Positions 34,551-42,893 of a DNA stretch of 64,000 bases are shown piece by piece; position 1 is the first letter of the stretch; every line of letters begins with the position of its first letter. Made by a program: the position numbers and the translations under genes. Source of the stretch: JADJRG01 sp964474905 (GTDB taxonomy: Bacteria; Myxococcota_A; Polyangia; Nannocystales; Nannocystaceae). The DNA lies in the NCBI GenBank assembly GCA_964474905.1, contig CAYYUP010000017.1:1-64000 (forward strand). Reading direction: 5' to 3'. Below the pieces are notes generated by a model that saw only the letters and a program-made list of their open reading frames with translations, did no database searches and was not told the origin of the DNA.

Positions 34551-35081
34551 TTAAATAGGCACCGCATCCGAATCTGTCACATGGGACAGATTGTCCTCTT
34601 TTTTATGCTCCTGGCAGGCGCGGAGTCGCAGACGTCGACGGAACTCGGTTCGGTCGCCTTCGGATCTCTGGATCCGGGAGCAGCGCAGTTGCTTTGGCCT
34701 GCCCCTTTGCCCCCTTCGATGTCNNNNNNNNNNNNNNNNNNNNNNNNNNNNNNNNNNNNNNNNNNNNNNNNNNNNNNNNNNNNNNNNNNNNNNNNNNNNN
34801 NNNNNNNNNNNNNNNNNNNNNNNCTTTTTCTTTGTCTCTTGCTTCGCCTGCGAGTAGGTGGGCGCCTCGACGTATTCGCCTAAAAGGCGCCCCTTGGCCC
34901 CCTCGAGCACGGGGTTGATGCGCCCGCGTGCACCGCGGATGAGTTCCTTCGCCTCGCGGGTCTCGCCGATCCTGTCGACGTGCTCCGCCAGAGTCCGTGA
35001 GCCCAAGGGCACGGTGAACGAGCACCAGACAAGCAGGCTGAGAAAGAGCAGGCTGATCCCGGTTCGAAGGAAGCCGATCAC
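34551..35081 (-). CDS. Small membrane-anchored protein, interrupted by assembly gap 3
   Basis: From GTG 35081 a single membrane anchor (GISLLFLSLLVWCSFTVPLG) is followed by a charged helical part ending in QETKKK at the gap. Beyond the gap the three minus frames stop at 34551, 34575 or 34603, so the true C-terminus cannot be chosen; I give the longest. Composition and length suggest a small inner-membrane protein of unknown function. The Lys-rich segment next to the gap again hints at a repeat. Confidence 0.5.
   Translation of the reverse strand: MIGFLRTGISLLFLSLLVWCSFTVPLGSRTLAEHVDRIGETREAKELIRGARGRINPVLEGAKGRLLGEYVEAPTYSQAKQETKKKXXXXXXXXXXXXXXXXXXXXXXXXXXXXXXXXXXHRRGQRGRPKQLRCSRIQRSEGDRTEFRRRLRLRACQEHKKEDNLSHVTDSDAVPI
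34724..34823. other. Assembly gap 3 (100 N)
   Basis: Exactly 100 N of unknown true length. The right flank encodes a Lys-rich segment on the minus strand. Confidence 0.95.
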
Positions 35082-35141
35082 GACGACCAGGTTCGTCGGC
35101 CCTCAGCTCACAGGCAAATTTCGGCCGATCTCGAGGGGGCC

Positions 35142-35711
35142 CTAACCGTTGGGCATGCAGATTTTGGTCTCTTCGGTGCCCTGCGGGTCATCGGGGTCAA
35201 GAGACACGTAGATCCCGCCCTTGCCGGTGGGCTCACAGGAATACCCGTCGCGGCAGCCGCTCTCCCGCTTGCACTCTTTACGGCAGGTCGACCGCGCCGT
35301 ATTAGCGTCGGCACAGAGCCCCTCGGGGATGCAGATCTCGTTGGCGTTGCAGTCGTCGAAACCGTCCGGGCGATCCTCGCGCTGCGGATCGCAGGCAACG
35401 CTCAAAAACTCAGTGCTGTAGATGTGCACACAGACAGCTTCGCTCGGACACGAGCCCGCACTGCAGCCCTCGATGATGCACTCGCCCTTCATCGTGCCTT
35501 CGCTGTCGATGGTGATGTACGAGAGGTCGCAGATCCGCTCGCCCTGAAGCGAGCAGTCGGTGCTCAGCGCACATTCGTTGCCGATCCGGCGGCTACAACC
35601 CGTCGCGACCGAGACAACAAAAACCACAGCAGACATCGCCAGCGCGAAGGTGAGCGAGGAGAACAACGACGCGATGCGGCGCAGGATACGGGGCATGAGC
35701 GCGCGGAGCAT
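35142..35711 (-). CDS. Cys-rich lipoprotein
   Basis: A 189-residue lipoprotein: hydrophobic signal (LTFALAMSAVVFVVSVATGC) with the acylated Cys near 37, then about 18 cysteines in patterns such as CALSTDCSLQGERICD and CRKECKRESGCRDGYSCEP. These patterns resemble small EGF-like or stigma-specific/CXCXC modules found in myxobacterial cell-surface lipoproteins. Two starts are possible (ATG 35711 or 35696); upstream extension is antisense to the next gene and Arg-rich. Function unknown. Confidence 0.75.
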   Translation of the reverse strand: MLRALMPRILRRIASLFSSLTFALAMSAVVFVVSVATGCSRRIGNECALSTDCSLQGERICDLSYITIDSEGTMKGECIIEGCSAGSCPSEAVCVHIYSTEFLSVACDPQREDRPDGFDDCNANEICIPEGLCADANTARSTCRKECKRESGCRDGYSCEPTGKGGIYVSLDPDDPQGTEETKICMPNG

Positions 35712-35833
35712 ACACCGAGAATCCCCACGGGGGGCATGATCCAACCCAGTGCCCTGCTCCCCCCAGATCTGCCCGCTACGGGCGATTTGGCCGCTGGCCG
35801 CCAACGCCGGCTTCGTGGCACGCTGAGGGCGCC

Positions 35834-36550
35834 GTGGCAGTCGACATCCCCGCCCTCCTGAGCGAACTCGCCGAACTGGTCGGCGGCTACCGCAGTGCCC
35901 AGGCCACAAGCGCCGCGAACGAGGATAATTTTCGCTGCGAAAACTGCGAAAACTGCCACCTCTGTCGCTTCTGCAGCGGCTGTCAGACATGCGAAGACTG
36001 CACCTATTGCGAGGCCTGCGTCGGCTGCGAAAAATGCAGCCGCTGCCGGGGCTGTGAGGCCTGCACGGACAGCGCTCAGCTCGAGCACTGCCGCGGCTGC
36101 GAGCGCTCGCAGCACCTCCTCATCTGCCTCGATTGCAACGAATGCTCACATTGCATCGCCTGCGTCGGCTTGGTCGGCGAGGAGTATTGCATTCTCAATC
36201 GTCGCTACGATCGCAAGGGCTTCTTCCGCCTCGCGAGGGCGCTCAAGAAGCACCTAGAGGCCCATGGTCGGGGCGATGCCTTCGACACAGAAGCCTCCGC
36301 CTCCACGAGCAGCGGCTTCATCATCGACAGCCTCCGGCGGATCCGCGGCAAGGTCCAACAAGCCGGGGGCGCGGCCGCAGCTGCAACCGACAGCGGCGGC
36401 GATGAGCCGATCGAAGACTCCGAAAACCCGTGGTTAGAGGAGGCACGCGCAGCCGTCACACGTGTCGATGCGCCCCCCTCCGTCGAGCCACCGGCCTATG
36501 GGATCGTCACCTGGCACAACCAGCGTAGCGACGAGTCCAAGCCCACATGA
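35834..36550 (+). CDS. Period-3 cysteine-ladder protein
   Basis: A 238-residue soluble protein. After a short N-terminal helix, residues about 35-120 place Cys at nearly every third position (CENCENCHLCRFCSGC, then QTCEDCTYCEACVGCEKC and so on) for about 28 cysteines, followed by GEEYCILNRRYDRKGFFRL and an acidic, low-complexity tail. A strict CxxC ladder suggests a solenoid binding metal or Fe-S. I recall similar proteins in myxobacteria carrying the misleading label caib/baif, but the function is unknown. Start is GTG 35834. It faces the Cys-rich lipoprotein gene 122 bp away and precedes proC by 45 bp. Confidence 0.75.
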   Translation: MAVDIPALLSELAELVGGYRSAQATSAANEDNFRCENCENCHLCRFCSGCQTCEDCTYCEACVGCEKCSRCRGCEACTDSAQLEHCRGCERSQHLLICLDCNECSHCIACVGLVGEEYCILNRRYDRKGFFRLARALKKHLEAHGRGDAFDTEASASTSSGFIIDSLRRIRGKVQQAGGAAAAATDSGGDEPIEDSENPWLEEARAAVTRVDAPPSVEPPAYGIVTWHNQRSDESKPT

Positions 36551-36595
36551 CAGCCCATCGATGACGTTGTGCGGAGGCTGTGGTAAGCGGCGACC

Positions 36596-37459
36596 ATGCA
36601 AATCATCGCTGAGCGCCTAGCCATCATCGGCTGTGGGACGATGGGCGAAGCTATCGTCAGCGGCCTCCTCAAAGCCCAGGCGATCGCCCCAGAGCAGCTC
36701 ATCCTCACCACTCGCCGGCGAAAGATCGCTGATGCCCTGAGCAGCCGCTACGGGATCCAGACAACCACCGACAACGTCGCTGCCTGCCGCAGCGCGGACG
36801 CGGTGCTCTTCGCCCTCAAGCCCAAGACAGTGCCCAAGGTCGCCGATCATGCCGACATGCGCGAGGCCCTCGCGGGCAAGCCGACGATCAGCATCGCGGC
36901 GGGCGTCAAGCTCGAGGATTTGCGCGCCTGGCTGCCCCAAAGCCTCGTGATTCGAGCGATGCCCAATACGCCCTGCCTGATCGGCGAAGGCACCACCGTG
37001 GTCAGCCGCGGCGCCAATGTCAGCGACCAGGCGATCTCCCTCGCGACCCGGATTTTTGAGACCGTCGGCCTCTGCGTCGAACTTCGAGAGCGACACATGG
37101 ACGCGGTCACCGGCCTCTGCGGCAGCGGTCCAGCCTTTGTCTACGTGATGCTCGAATCGATGGCCGATGGCGGCGTGATGATGGGGCTGCCCCGAGAGGT
37201 CGCCCTGAAGATCGCCGCGCAGGTGTTTCAGGGTGCTGCCCGCATGGTCCTTCAGACAGGTCTTCATCCGGCAGCGCTTAAAGACCAGGTGACCACGCCG
37301 GCAGGTTGCACGATCGCCGGCATCCTGATGATGGAGGACGGCAGGATCCGATCGGTGCTCGCGCGCACCGTACAAGAGGCCGCACGGGTCGCCGGAGGCC
37401 TGGGCGATCCCGGCAAACTCGAGCGCCTGGCTAAGCTCGCGAGCGATGAGCCGAGCTGA
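36596..37459 (+). CDS. proC: Pyrroline-5-carboxylate reductase
   Basis: A 287-residue NAD(P)H-dependent enzyme that reduces pyrroline-5-carboxylate to L-proline. The Rossmann motif AIIGCGTMGEAI opens the protein, RAMPNTPCLIGEG lies mid-sequence and the C-terminal dimer/active-site motifs CGSGPAFVYVMLESMADGGV and VTTPAGCTIAGI are intact. Length is normal. ATG 36596 directly precedes the Rossmann strand. Confidence 0.95.
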   Translation: MQIIAERLAIIGCGTMGEAIVSGLLKAQAIAPEQLILTTRRRKIADALSSRYGIQTTTDNVAACRSADAVLFALKPKTVPKVADHADMREALAGKPTISIAAGVKLEDLRAWLPQSLVIRAMPNTPCLIGEGTTVVSRGANVSDQAISLATRIFETVGLCVELRERHMDAVTGLCGSGPAFVYVMLESMADGGVMMGLPREVALKIAAQVFQGAARMVLQTGLHPAALKDQVTTPAGCTIAGILMMEDGRIRSVLARTVQEAARVAGGLGDPGKLERLAKLASDEPS

Positions 37460-37461
37460 AG

Positions 37462-37503
37462 AGAAGAGAAGAGCTGAAGAGAAAAGCTGAAGAGAAGAGA
37501 AGC
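37462..37503. repeat. Purine-rich imperfect repeats after proC
   Basis: GAAGAGAAGAGAAG-type units recur about three times between the proC stop and the ispA stop. They could form a weak terminator region for the two convergent genes, but there is no stem. Confidence 0.5.
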
Positions 37504-37531
37504 CGCGCTGCGAGGCGACGGCTCCTTTGAT

Positions 37532-38395
37532 CTAATCCGCGGCCTTGTCGCCCTCGGCAGCGGAGTGCGCCCGCGCCTGGACCCAAGCGGAGAGTGCCCG
37601 CAGGGCTGCGGCTCGCTGTCCGTAAGGTGCTGCGATTTCGTCGCATTCGCGGACGAGCGCGTCGACCCGTGCGAGCGCCTGCGAGCGCAGCGAAAGCTGG
37701 TCATCGTCGAGCATGTCATCGGCGTGCTGGAAGGCGATGCCAAAGCAAAGGCCCCAGCGCTCAAACCTGTCCGCGACGTCAGTTTTGGCCCCACCGGCGA
37801 TCGCTCCCATGGCCGCCGAAGCGGCGTAGAGACCACCTGTTTTAAGGGCATGCACTCGCTCTAGAAGCTCGATGTCGCGGATGTCCTGGCCGTACTCGAG
37901 GTCTAGGGCCTGGCCACCGACCATGCCAAAGATGCCCGCGTGATGGGCAAGACGAGCGATCGCTGCGGCCGCCTGCGCCCCTGGCAAACCGCTGGGATCG
38001 GCGAGCACCGTGAAAGCGTGGGTGAGCAGCGCATCGCCGACGAGGATCCCGTTGGCCTGGCCGTACTTGACATGAACAGTCGGCATTCCGCGGCGCTCGA
38101 GGTCGTTGTCCATCGCCGGCAGGTCGTCGTGCACGAGCGAGTAAGCGTGGATCATCTCGACCGCGCAAGCCGGCGGCAATGCGTCGGCACTGGCGCCTCC
38201 AAGCGCCTCGCAGGCGGCGATTGTCACCATCGGTCGCATGCGCTTGCCGCCCTGCAAGACGCCGTAACGCATCGCGTCTTTGAGCTTGCCGGGATCGTCT
38301 GAAGCCGCGACTGGGAGGACTTCACCGAGCGCCTTGTCGACCTGGGCGCGGCGCTCTGCGAGATACGGGAGAAGTTCGAATGGAGTCTCAGGCAT
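37532..38395 (-). CDS. ispA: Farnesyl diphosphate synthase (polyprenyl synthetase)
   Basis: A 287-residue trans-isoprenyl diphosphate synthase. First Asp-rich motif SLVHDDLPAMDND and second motif FQHADDMLDDD are intact, with GKRMRP for diphosphate binding. It condenses IPP with DMAPP/GPP to make farnesyl diphosphate. The upstream frame stays open through xseB, but ATG 38395 overlaps the xseB stop by 8 bp, the classical xseB-ispA arrangement. Confidence 0.93.
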   Translation of the reverse strand: MPETPFELLPYLAERRAQVDKALGEVLPVAASDDPGKLKDAMRYGVLQGGKRMRPMVTIAACEALGGASADALPPACAVEMIHAYSLVHDDLPAMDNDLERRGMPTVHVKYGQANGILVGDALLTHAFTVLADPSGLPGAQAAAAIARLAHHAGIFGMVGGQALDLEYGQDIRDIELLERVHALKTGGLYAASAAMGAIAGGAKTDVADRFERWGLCFGIAFQHADDMLDDDQLSLRSQALARVDALVRECDEIAAPYGQRAAALRALSAWVQARAHSAAEGDKAAD

Positions 38396-38672
38396 CGTCG
38401 TTCTCGGCCTCTGTGTCGCTCGCAAAAGGCACCGACTCGTCGCGATCGGCGAGTAATACCTCGACCCGCTCTTCGATGCTGTCGAGCAGTTTGCCGCCCT
38501 GGCGGGCGAGGCGAACACCGACTTCAAAACGGCCGAGCGCGGTCTCAAGCGGGACCTCGCCGCTCTCGAGTTCCTGCACGACCTCTTCGAGTTGACGCAA
38601 CACTTCGTCGATCGCCGGCGGAGAGGCGGCTTCGGAGCTTGGCTTCGTGGGGGTCTTCTTGGCGCGGGCCAT
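38388..38672 (-). CDS. xseB: Exodeoxyribonuclease VII small subunit
   Basis: A 94-residue protein with the XseB helical core: IDEVLRQLEEVVQELESGEVPLETALGRFEVGVRLARQGGKLLDSIEERV. It binds the XseA catalytic subunit to form ExoVII, which degrades single-stranded DNA. I start at ATG 38672 (MARAKKTP); an upstream frame would be antisense into the promoter of fur. Overlaps ispA by 8 bp; the large subunit is not in the window. Confidence 0.9.
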   Translation of the reverse strand: MARAKKTPTKPSSEAASPPAIDEVLRQLEEVVQELESGEVPLETALGRFEVGVRLARQGGKLLDSIEERVEVLLADRDESVPFASDTEAENDDA

Positions 38673-38703
38673 GGGCGGCGGAGTATAGGGAGGATACTTT
38701 CGC

Positions 38704-38722
38704 CGCGGCAATGCTTGCCGCG
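38704..38722. promoter_or_regulatory. Perfect palindrome CGCGGCAA-TGC-TTGCCGCG
   Basis: Eight-base arms around a 3-bp centre lie in the 80-bp region between the divergent xseB and fur genes, 30 bp before the fur ATG. This is a candidate operator; the GC-rich arms are unlike a Fur box. Confidence 0.4.
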
Positions 38723-38752
38723 AATCCTCCGTCGCGATAGCTTCCAACGTCG

Positions 38753-39262
38753 ATGCGTGATCAAGAACACGAAGGCCACGTCGAGAGCCTGATGCAGCAG
38801 TTCCACGCGTACCTCGCGAAGAACCAGCTCAAAACGACCCGCCAACGCGATCTGATCGCCCAGCAATTCTTCGCCACCGAAGGCCACCTCAGCATCGAAG
38901 AGTTGCTCACGCTGGCCCGCAAAGAGAACCCGCGGGTCGGCTACGCAACGGTCTATCGAACCCTCAAGCTGCTCACCGAGTGCGGGCTCGCGGCGCATCG
39001 TCGCTTCGGCGAGGGGCAAACGATGTACGAGACCGCGGGCGACACCGAGCACCACGATCACCTGATCTGTGTGGAGTGCGGATACGTCCTCGAGTTCCAC
39101 AATCACGACATCGAACGCGAGCAAGAGCGAGTCGCCCGCTCCTTTGGCTTTAATCTGGTCCGCCACCGCCTCGAGCTCTACGGCCTCTGCCCGCGCTCGC
39201 GGGGCATCAAGGGCGGCTCTTGCCCCAACGACGACCAAGCGCAAGCTGCGACCCAAAGCTGA
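38753..39262 (+). CDS. Fur-family metalloregulator
   Basis: A 169-residue Fur-family repressor. The winged-helix N-domain (LKTTRQRDLIAQQFFATEGHLSIEELL...VGYATVYRTLKLLTECGLA) is followed by the metal/dimer domain with EHHDHLICVECG. The terminal CPRSRGIKGGSCP cysteines could complete a structural Zn site. The sequence looks closest to iron-type Fur; that the bfd Fur box is its target is an inference. ATG 38753. Followed after 12 bp by a small Cys-rich membrane protein. Confidence 0.9.
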   Translation: MRDQEHEGHVESLMQQFHAYLAKNQLKTTRQRDLIAQQFFATEGHLSIEELLTLARKENPRVGYATVYRTLKLLTECGLAAHRRFGEGQTMYETAGDTEHHDHLICVECGYVLEFHNHDIEREQERVARSFGFNLVRHRLELYGLCPRSRGIKGGSCPNDDQAQAATQS

Positions 39263-39274
39263 CCAGATTCCGCG

Positions 39275-39310
39275 ATGACTGCGATGACGGCGATGACGGC
39301 GATGACTGCG
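39275..39310 (+). repeat. 9-bp tandem repeat of ATGACNGCG containing start codons
   Basis: Four copies (39275-39283, 39284-39292, 39293-39301, 39302-39310) keep the frame and give a Met-Thr-Ala repeat at the protein start. Confidence 0.9.
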
Positions 39311-39550
39311 ATGATGGCTGTGCAGCTTTCAGAGTTCGGCCAGTACGCGGCCGTGTTTGTCGCGGTCGCAGCCGCCAGCGGATGGTTGACCGTACGCTTG
39401 CTCCGCCAAAAGAAGTGCAGCGGCTCCTGTGGACGCTGCGAGCGAGCACTCGCAGGCGAATGCTCGGAGCCAAAAGAGCCCCCCGAGACAGCTCCCCCAG
39501 GGGTCGGAATCCGCCCGCCAGAGCTCCAAGTTCTCCGCCGGGAGCGCTGA
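39275..39550 (+). CDS. Small membrane protein with CSGSCGRC motif (FeoB-associated-like)
   Basis: Up to 91 residues: a transmembrane segment (YAAVFVAVAAASGWLTVRLL), then KKCSGSCGRCERA and a Pro-rich tail. A single membrane helix followed by a Lys- and Cys-rich cluster is the pattern of the FeoB-associated Cys-rich (P12-like) proteins that help ferrous-iron import. The fur neighbour 12 bp upstream supports an iron link. The N-terminus is odd: four 9-bp repeats put six in-frame ATG codons at 39275, 39284, 39293, 39302, 39311 and 39314, so the true start is unclear. Confidence 0.65.
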   Translation: MTAMTAMTAMTAMMAVQLSEFGQYAAVFVAVAAASGWLTVRLLRQKKCSGSCGRCERALAGECSEPKEPPETAPPGVGIRPPELQVLRRER

Positions 39551-39762
39551 CCAGAGCCGCACGCACACTGTCCCGAGGGCAAGGCTCAGGACAACCGTAG
39601 GGCAAATCCCGGCGGAGCTGTGCCCCATGACACAGCGTTGCTGCTACCGCAGTCTGAGGGGAGGTCACAGGCTCGCGTCACCCTCCCGCCTCGCGTACCT
39701 TTTTGGTGCTCGGCGAGTCACCTTACCGATTGCCCTCTCGCTCTCCTGTCCCGGAGTTCCTA

Positions 39763-40212
39763 ATGCGTCGCCTTCTTTTTTCCTCCTCCCTCCTCTCTGT
39801 CTTCGCCCTCGCCCTCGCCCTGCCGGCCTGCGGCGGGACCTCTGGTGCTTTTAACGGCAACGGCACCGGCATACCTGTCGATCCCACCCTGGTCCAAGTC
39901 GTGCATTCAAAGGACGATCTGGGCGAACCCTACAAAGAGCTCGGCACCGCCAAGGCCAAGGCCGCGAGCGCCGACGAGGCGCTCGAGCTCGCCAAGGAAC
40001 ACTGCGGTCGCACCGGTGGCGGCGATCTCCTGATCCTCAACACCGAGCCCTTCCAGTCGGGCAGCGTCTGGCGCGTCGATGCGATCTGTGCCAAGAGCGA
40101 CAAACCGGTCGCTGCCGGCAGCGGTGGCAGCGGTGGCAAAGCTCTGCCGGCTAGCGACGGTGGAGGCAAGGCCATGCCCGCAGAGCAAGCGGGCGGCGGC
40201 AAGCCGCTCTAA
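39763..40212 (+). CDS. Small lipoprotein with Gly-rich tail
   Basis: A 149-residue lipoprotein starting at ATG 39763 with GGAG 8 nt upstream. The signal peptide ends in lipobox ALPAC (Cys 23). The mature part has one small domain (LVQVVHSKDDLGEPYKELGTAKAKA...SADEALELAKEHCGRTGGGDLLIL) that resembles periplasmic DUF4156/RcsF-like folds with two Cys, then a Gly/Ala-rich flexible tail. The fold call is tentative. Confidence 0.75.
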   Translation: MRRLLFSSSLLSVFALALALPACGGTSGAFNGNGTGIPVDPTLVQVVHSKDDLGEPYKELGTAKAKAASADEALELAKEHCGRTGGGDLLILNTEPFQSGSVWRVDAICAKSDKPVAAGSGGSGGKALPASDGGGKAMPAEQAGGGKPL

Positions 40213-40264
40213 TCACGAACGACCCGCGCGGCCGCCTTTCAGCGGGCCAGGTACATCCTGGCCG

Positions 40265-40295
40265 CGGGCGGGTCCTGCGGGTCCTGCGGGTCCTG
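40265..40295. repeat. Three copies of a 9-bp repeat (CGGGTCCTG) between convergent genes
   Basis: GCGGGTCCT-type units repeat three times between the lipoprotein and response-regulator genes. Confidence 0.75.
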
Positions 40296-40384
40296 GCCGA
40301 CCGCGGACCTGACAAGCGCGACCGGACCCGCCGATTTACTGGCTCGGCGAGTCCAACGAGTTCAGGAAACGATCACCGCGAAGA

Positions 40385-41482
40385 TCACCTGCGTCCGGCC
40401 GAGGCTTCGTCCTCGCGCCGGGCGAACTCCATCAGCAAGAAGGTCATCGACGTCGGCTTCATCGTGCCGTCTGGGAGCTGCTGTCCCTCGGGCAAGGAGA
40501 CAAACTCAAACTGGCCCGAAGTCCAGCTGAGGAGTTCGAAGATCCGCTCGTGGTGATCACCGGTGATACCGAGGTTGCGGACGTCACGAAGGAAGCCGTG
40601 CACGATCCGGAGGATCGCGTAGTCCGAGCCGTTCTCGACTTTGAGGTCGCCGGTTTTTTTCTCGGCCTCGAGAAATGAGAGCACCGAAGCGAGACCGACA
40701 TGTCGAAGATCACCGCGAAGCCCGGAGGACGAAACCTTCGCGTCGGCGCGAGCGCCCTGCTTGCGTTGCCGCATCAAGACACCCTCTAGGCGAGCGACGA
40801 TCTCGTCGGGCGGCAGGGTCTTTGGCAGGTAATCGTCGACCCCCATGCGATAGCCCTGCAGACGCGACATCTCATCGCTCAGCGAGGTCAAAAAGACGAT
40901 CGGCAGATGGGCGAGACGCTTGCGCGAACGGGCCATACGCAGCAGCGTCCAGCCGTCCATCACCGGCATCTCGACATCCGTGAGGATCACGTCGGGCTCT
41001 GACTTGAGCGCAGAGGAGATGGCGACCAAGCCATTCTCGGCGACACGAACTTTGAGCCCCCGCTGGCTGAGCGCGGCGGTTAACTCGGCACGGATGTTGT
41101 CGGAGTCCTCGACGAGCAACACCTCGATCGCCTGGCTCTGCTCCACCGGCTCGTTGTCTGTCTCGACACCGATCACAGCGCTGACGCAGAGCTCCAGCAT
41201 GCGCTCCTGCTCGCTGCTGATGCTCGAGAGCCGAACCAGCGTGCCCTTGCCGCCGGCATCGGGGTGGTCGGAGTCGAGTGCAACTCCCGAGAGATAGAGG
41301 ACGCCGCGATTCGGCAGGCTCAGCTTGATCCGCACCGGCTGACCCTTGGACAGGGTGCGCACGCCAGGCAAAACCAAGTAGCCGCGGCGGAGATGGTCGG
41401 TGTACTCGACCAAGAAATGGTCGTGGGTCTCGAATCGAACCCCGAAGGTCGCGATCTTCCCTGGCTGCGGCTTTGTGCCCAT
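40385..41482 (-). CDS. Response regulator: PilZ-like, receiver and DUF4388-like domains
   Basis: A 365-residue signalling protein. The N-terminal 100 residues look PilZ-like (LRRGYLVLPGVRTLSKGQPVRIKLSLPN). A receiver domain follows with acidic pair LVEDSDN, phospho-acceptor Asp169 (VILTDVEMPVMDGW), Ser/Thr in FLTSLSD and Lys221 (YLPKTLPPDE). The C-terminus (LRGDLRHVGLASVLSFLEAEKKTGDLKVENG) is the DUF4388/PATAN-like module common in myxobacteria. No histidine kinase lies nearby, so the partner is unknown. It probably integrates c-di-GMP-type binding with phosphorylation to control motility or polarity. Confidence 0.85.
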   Translation of the reverse strand: MGTKPQPGKIATFGVRFETHDHFLVEYTDHLRRGYLVLPGVRTLSKGQPVRIKLSLPNRGVLYLSGVALDSDHPDAGGKGTLVRLSSISSEQERMLELCVSAVIGVETDNEPVEQSQAIEVLLVEDSDNIRAELTAALSQRGLKVRVAENGLVAISSALKSEPDVILTDVEMPVMDGWTLLRMARSRKRLAHLPIVFLTSLSDEMSRLQGYRMGVDDYLPKTLPPDEIVARLEGVLMRQRKQGARADAKVSSSGLRGDLRHVGLASVLSFLEAEKKTGDLKVENGSDYAILRIVHGFLRDVRNLGITGDHHERIFELLSWTSGQFEFVSLPEGQQLPDGTMKPTSMTFLLMEFARREDEASAGRR

Positions 41483-41564
41483 CTTTAGTTAGTTATCGTA
41501 CGGGTTTTACACCCAGAATCCAGGATAGACCCTCGCCGCGACGACATCGGCTAGTATCCCAGAG

Positions 41565-42881
41565 GTGGGTGATTCGCGCGTCAACCGACAGGGTCTCCGC
41601 GTTGGCGGGCCGAGGTCGACGAGCCCAACGGGCGACTCCGCATCGATACGCGAGCGAGGTCGTTCCACAAACGAAGCTCGAGGCCTAAAGTCGCTCCTCG
41701 CCTCGATCGTCGCCGTTATCGGCTGGTCCGCACTCTGCGTAGCCTCTGTGCTCGCCATCCTCATCGCCCTCTGGATCACCTCTGCACTCGCGCGAGCACA
41801 GGCGCCCGAGAATGCCAGCGCGCTCTGGCTCTCTTGGCGGAGCTGGGGGCTCGCGGCTCTGCTCGTCATCGGCGCCCCGCTCGCGCTAACGATTTGGAAG
41901 CACGGGGGCGATCGTCGGCGGATCGCCAACTCTCTCGCCTGGACCCCCCTCATCTGGAACCTAGCCGCCCTCTCGCTCGCCGGCGAGCTGATCCCAGACC
42001 TCGTGGGCAGGGCGCTGCGGCAGCACAGCGCGTGGTTCATCATCGACCGGGTCGGGGATTCACACACATGGACCCGCTACCTAAGCGCGCTCGGGCACAA
42101 CACGGCAGATCTCATCGATCCGATCCAAGACACGAAGCCCATCGCCACTCTGAGCCCCAACATATTGGGCGGAATTGGTCACGCCGATGCGATCACCGTG
42201 CCCTTTTCCGCCGACGGCAACGCGATCCTCATGGACGTCGAACTCGAGGGCCCGGATGGCCGCAAGTCCTTTCCTTACCTCTTTGATACCGGCGCCTCCT
42301 TCACCACGATCAGCAGTGAAGCCGCCCAGACCCTCGGCATCCTCGTTCCAGAGGACGCGCCCACTCTGCACTTCAACACCGCCAGCGGCCCCCGCGAGAG
42401 CAAGATGGTCTACCTGCCAGCGCTTCGCCTGGGCGGTGTCACCATCGAAGGCCTCCTGGTCTCGGTCTGCGACGGCTGCACCAACGACCGCTCCGAGGGG
42501 CTGCTCGGGCTCAACGTGATCCGCGAATTCTTGGTGCAGATGGACTATCACTCGGCGCGCATGCAGCTGATCCCGCGGATCAAAGAGCGCGCAAATCGGG
42601 CCTACGACATCGGCCCCGCCGTCAACTTAGAGGTCGAAGGACGCCCCGAGATCTGGCTCGGACGGGTGCGTTGGGTGGTGTTGATCGAGAACCGCAGCAC
42701 TGTGCCGATCGAGCAGGTCGTCCCGGTGATCAATTTTTCGGACGGCCTCAGCCTGCACGGCCAACCGATCGAACGCATCGAGGCCGGTGCGATCGGCCGC
42801 TCCCTGGTCGAGGGCAAAACCAAGGCCCGCGAAAGCGGCGAACTCGGCTTCACCCTGACCCTCGCCGAAGCCCGCTGGTAG
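41565..42881 (+). CDS. Membrane-anchored retropepsin-like aspartic protease
   Basis: A 438-residue protein. Two hydrophobic segments (LASIVAVIGWSALCVASVLAILIALWITS and WGLAALLVIGAPLALTIW) place the N-terminal third in the membrane. Residues about 215-345 carry a retropepsin-type domain with LFDTGASFTTIS as catalytic motif and NTASGPRESKMVYLPALRLGGVTIEG, ending with LLGLNVIREF. Soluble or membrane-bound bacterial aspartic peptidases of this type act as dimers; substrate unknown. Start is GTG 41565. The run 41565-44491 may be one operon: 12 bp to the next gene, then a 4-bp overlap. Confidence 0.82.
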   Translation: MGDSRVNRQGLRVGGPRSTSPTGDSASIRERGRSTNEARGLKSLLASIVAVIGWSALCVASVLAILIALWITSALARAQAPENASALWLSWRSWGLAALLVIGAPLALTIWKHGGDRRRIANSLAWTPLIWNLAALSLAGELIPDLVGRALRQHSAWFIIDRVGDSHTWTRYLSALGHNTADLIDPIQDTKPIATLSPNILGGIGHADAITVPFSADGNAILMDVELEGPDGRKSFPYLFDTGASFTTISSEAAQTLGILVPEDAPTLHFNTASGPRESKMVYLPALRLGGVTIEGLLVSVCDGCTNDRSEGLLGLNVIREFLVQMDYHSARMQLIPRIKERANRAYDIGPAVNLEVEGRPEIWLGRVRWVVLIENRSTVPIEQVVPVINFSDGLSLHGQPIERIEAGAIGRSLVEGKTKARESGELGFTLTLAEARW

Positions 42882-42893
42882 TCTGCGTCGAGC

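Noticed and set aside
34348..34567. Protein-coding ORFs overlapping the tRNA-Arg gene
   Set aside because: The tRNA cloverleaf is complete and the ORFs only translate it and its flanks.
38396..39256. Minus-strand open frame extending the ispA reading frame across xseB and fur
   Set aside because: It runs antisense to fur and through xseB in another frame; ATG 38395 gives a full-length ispA.
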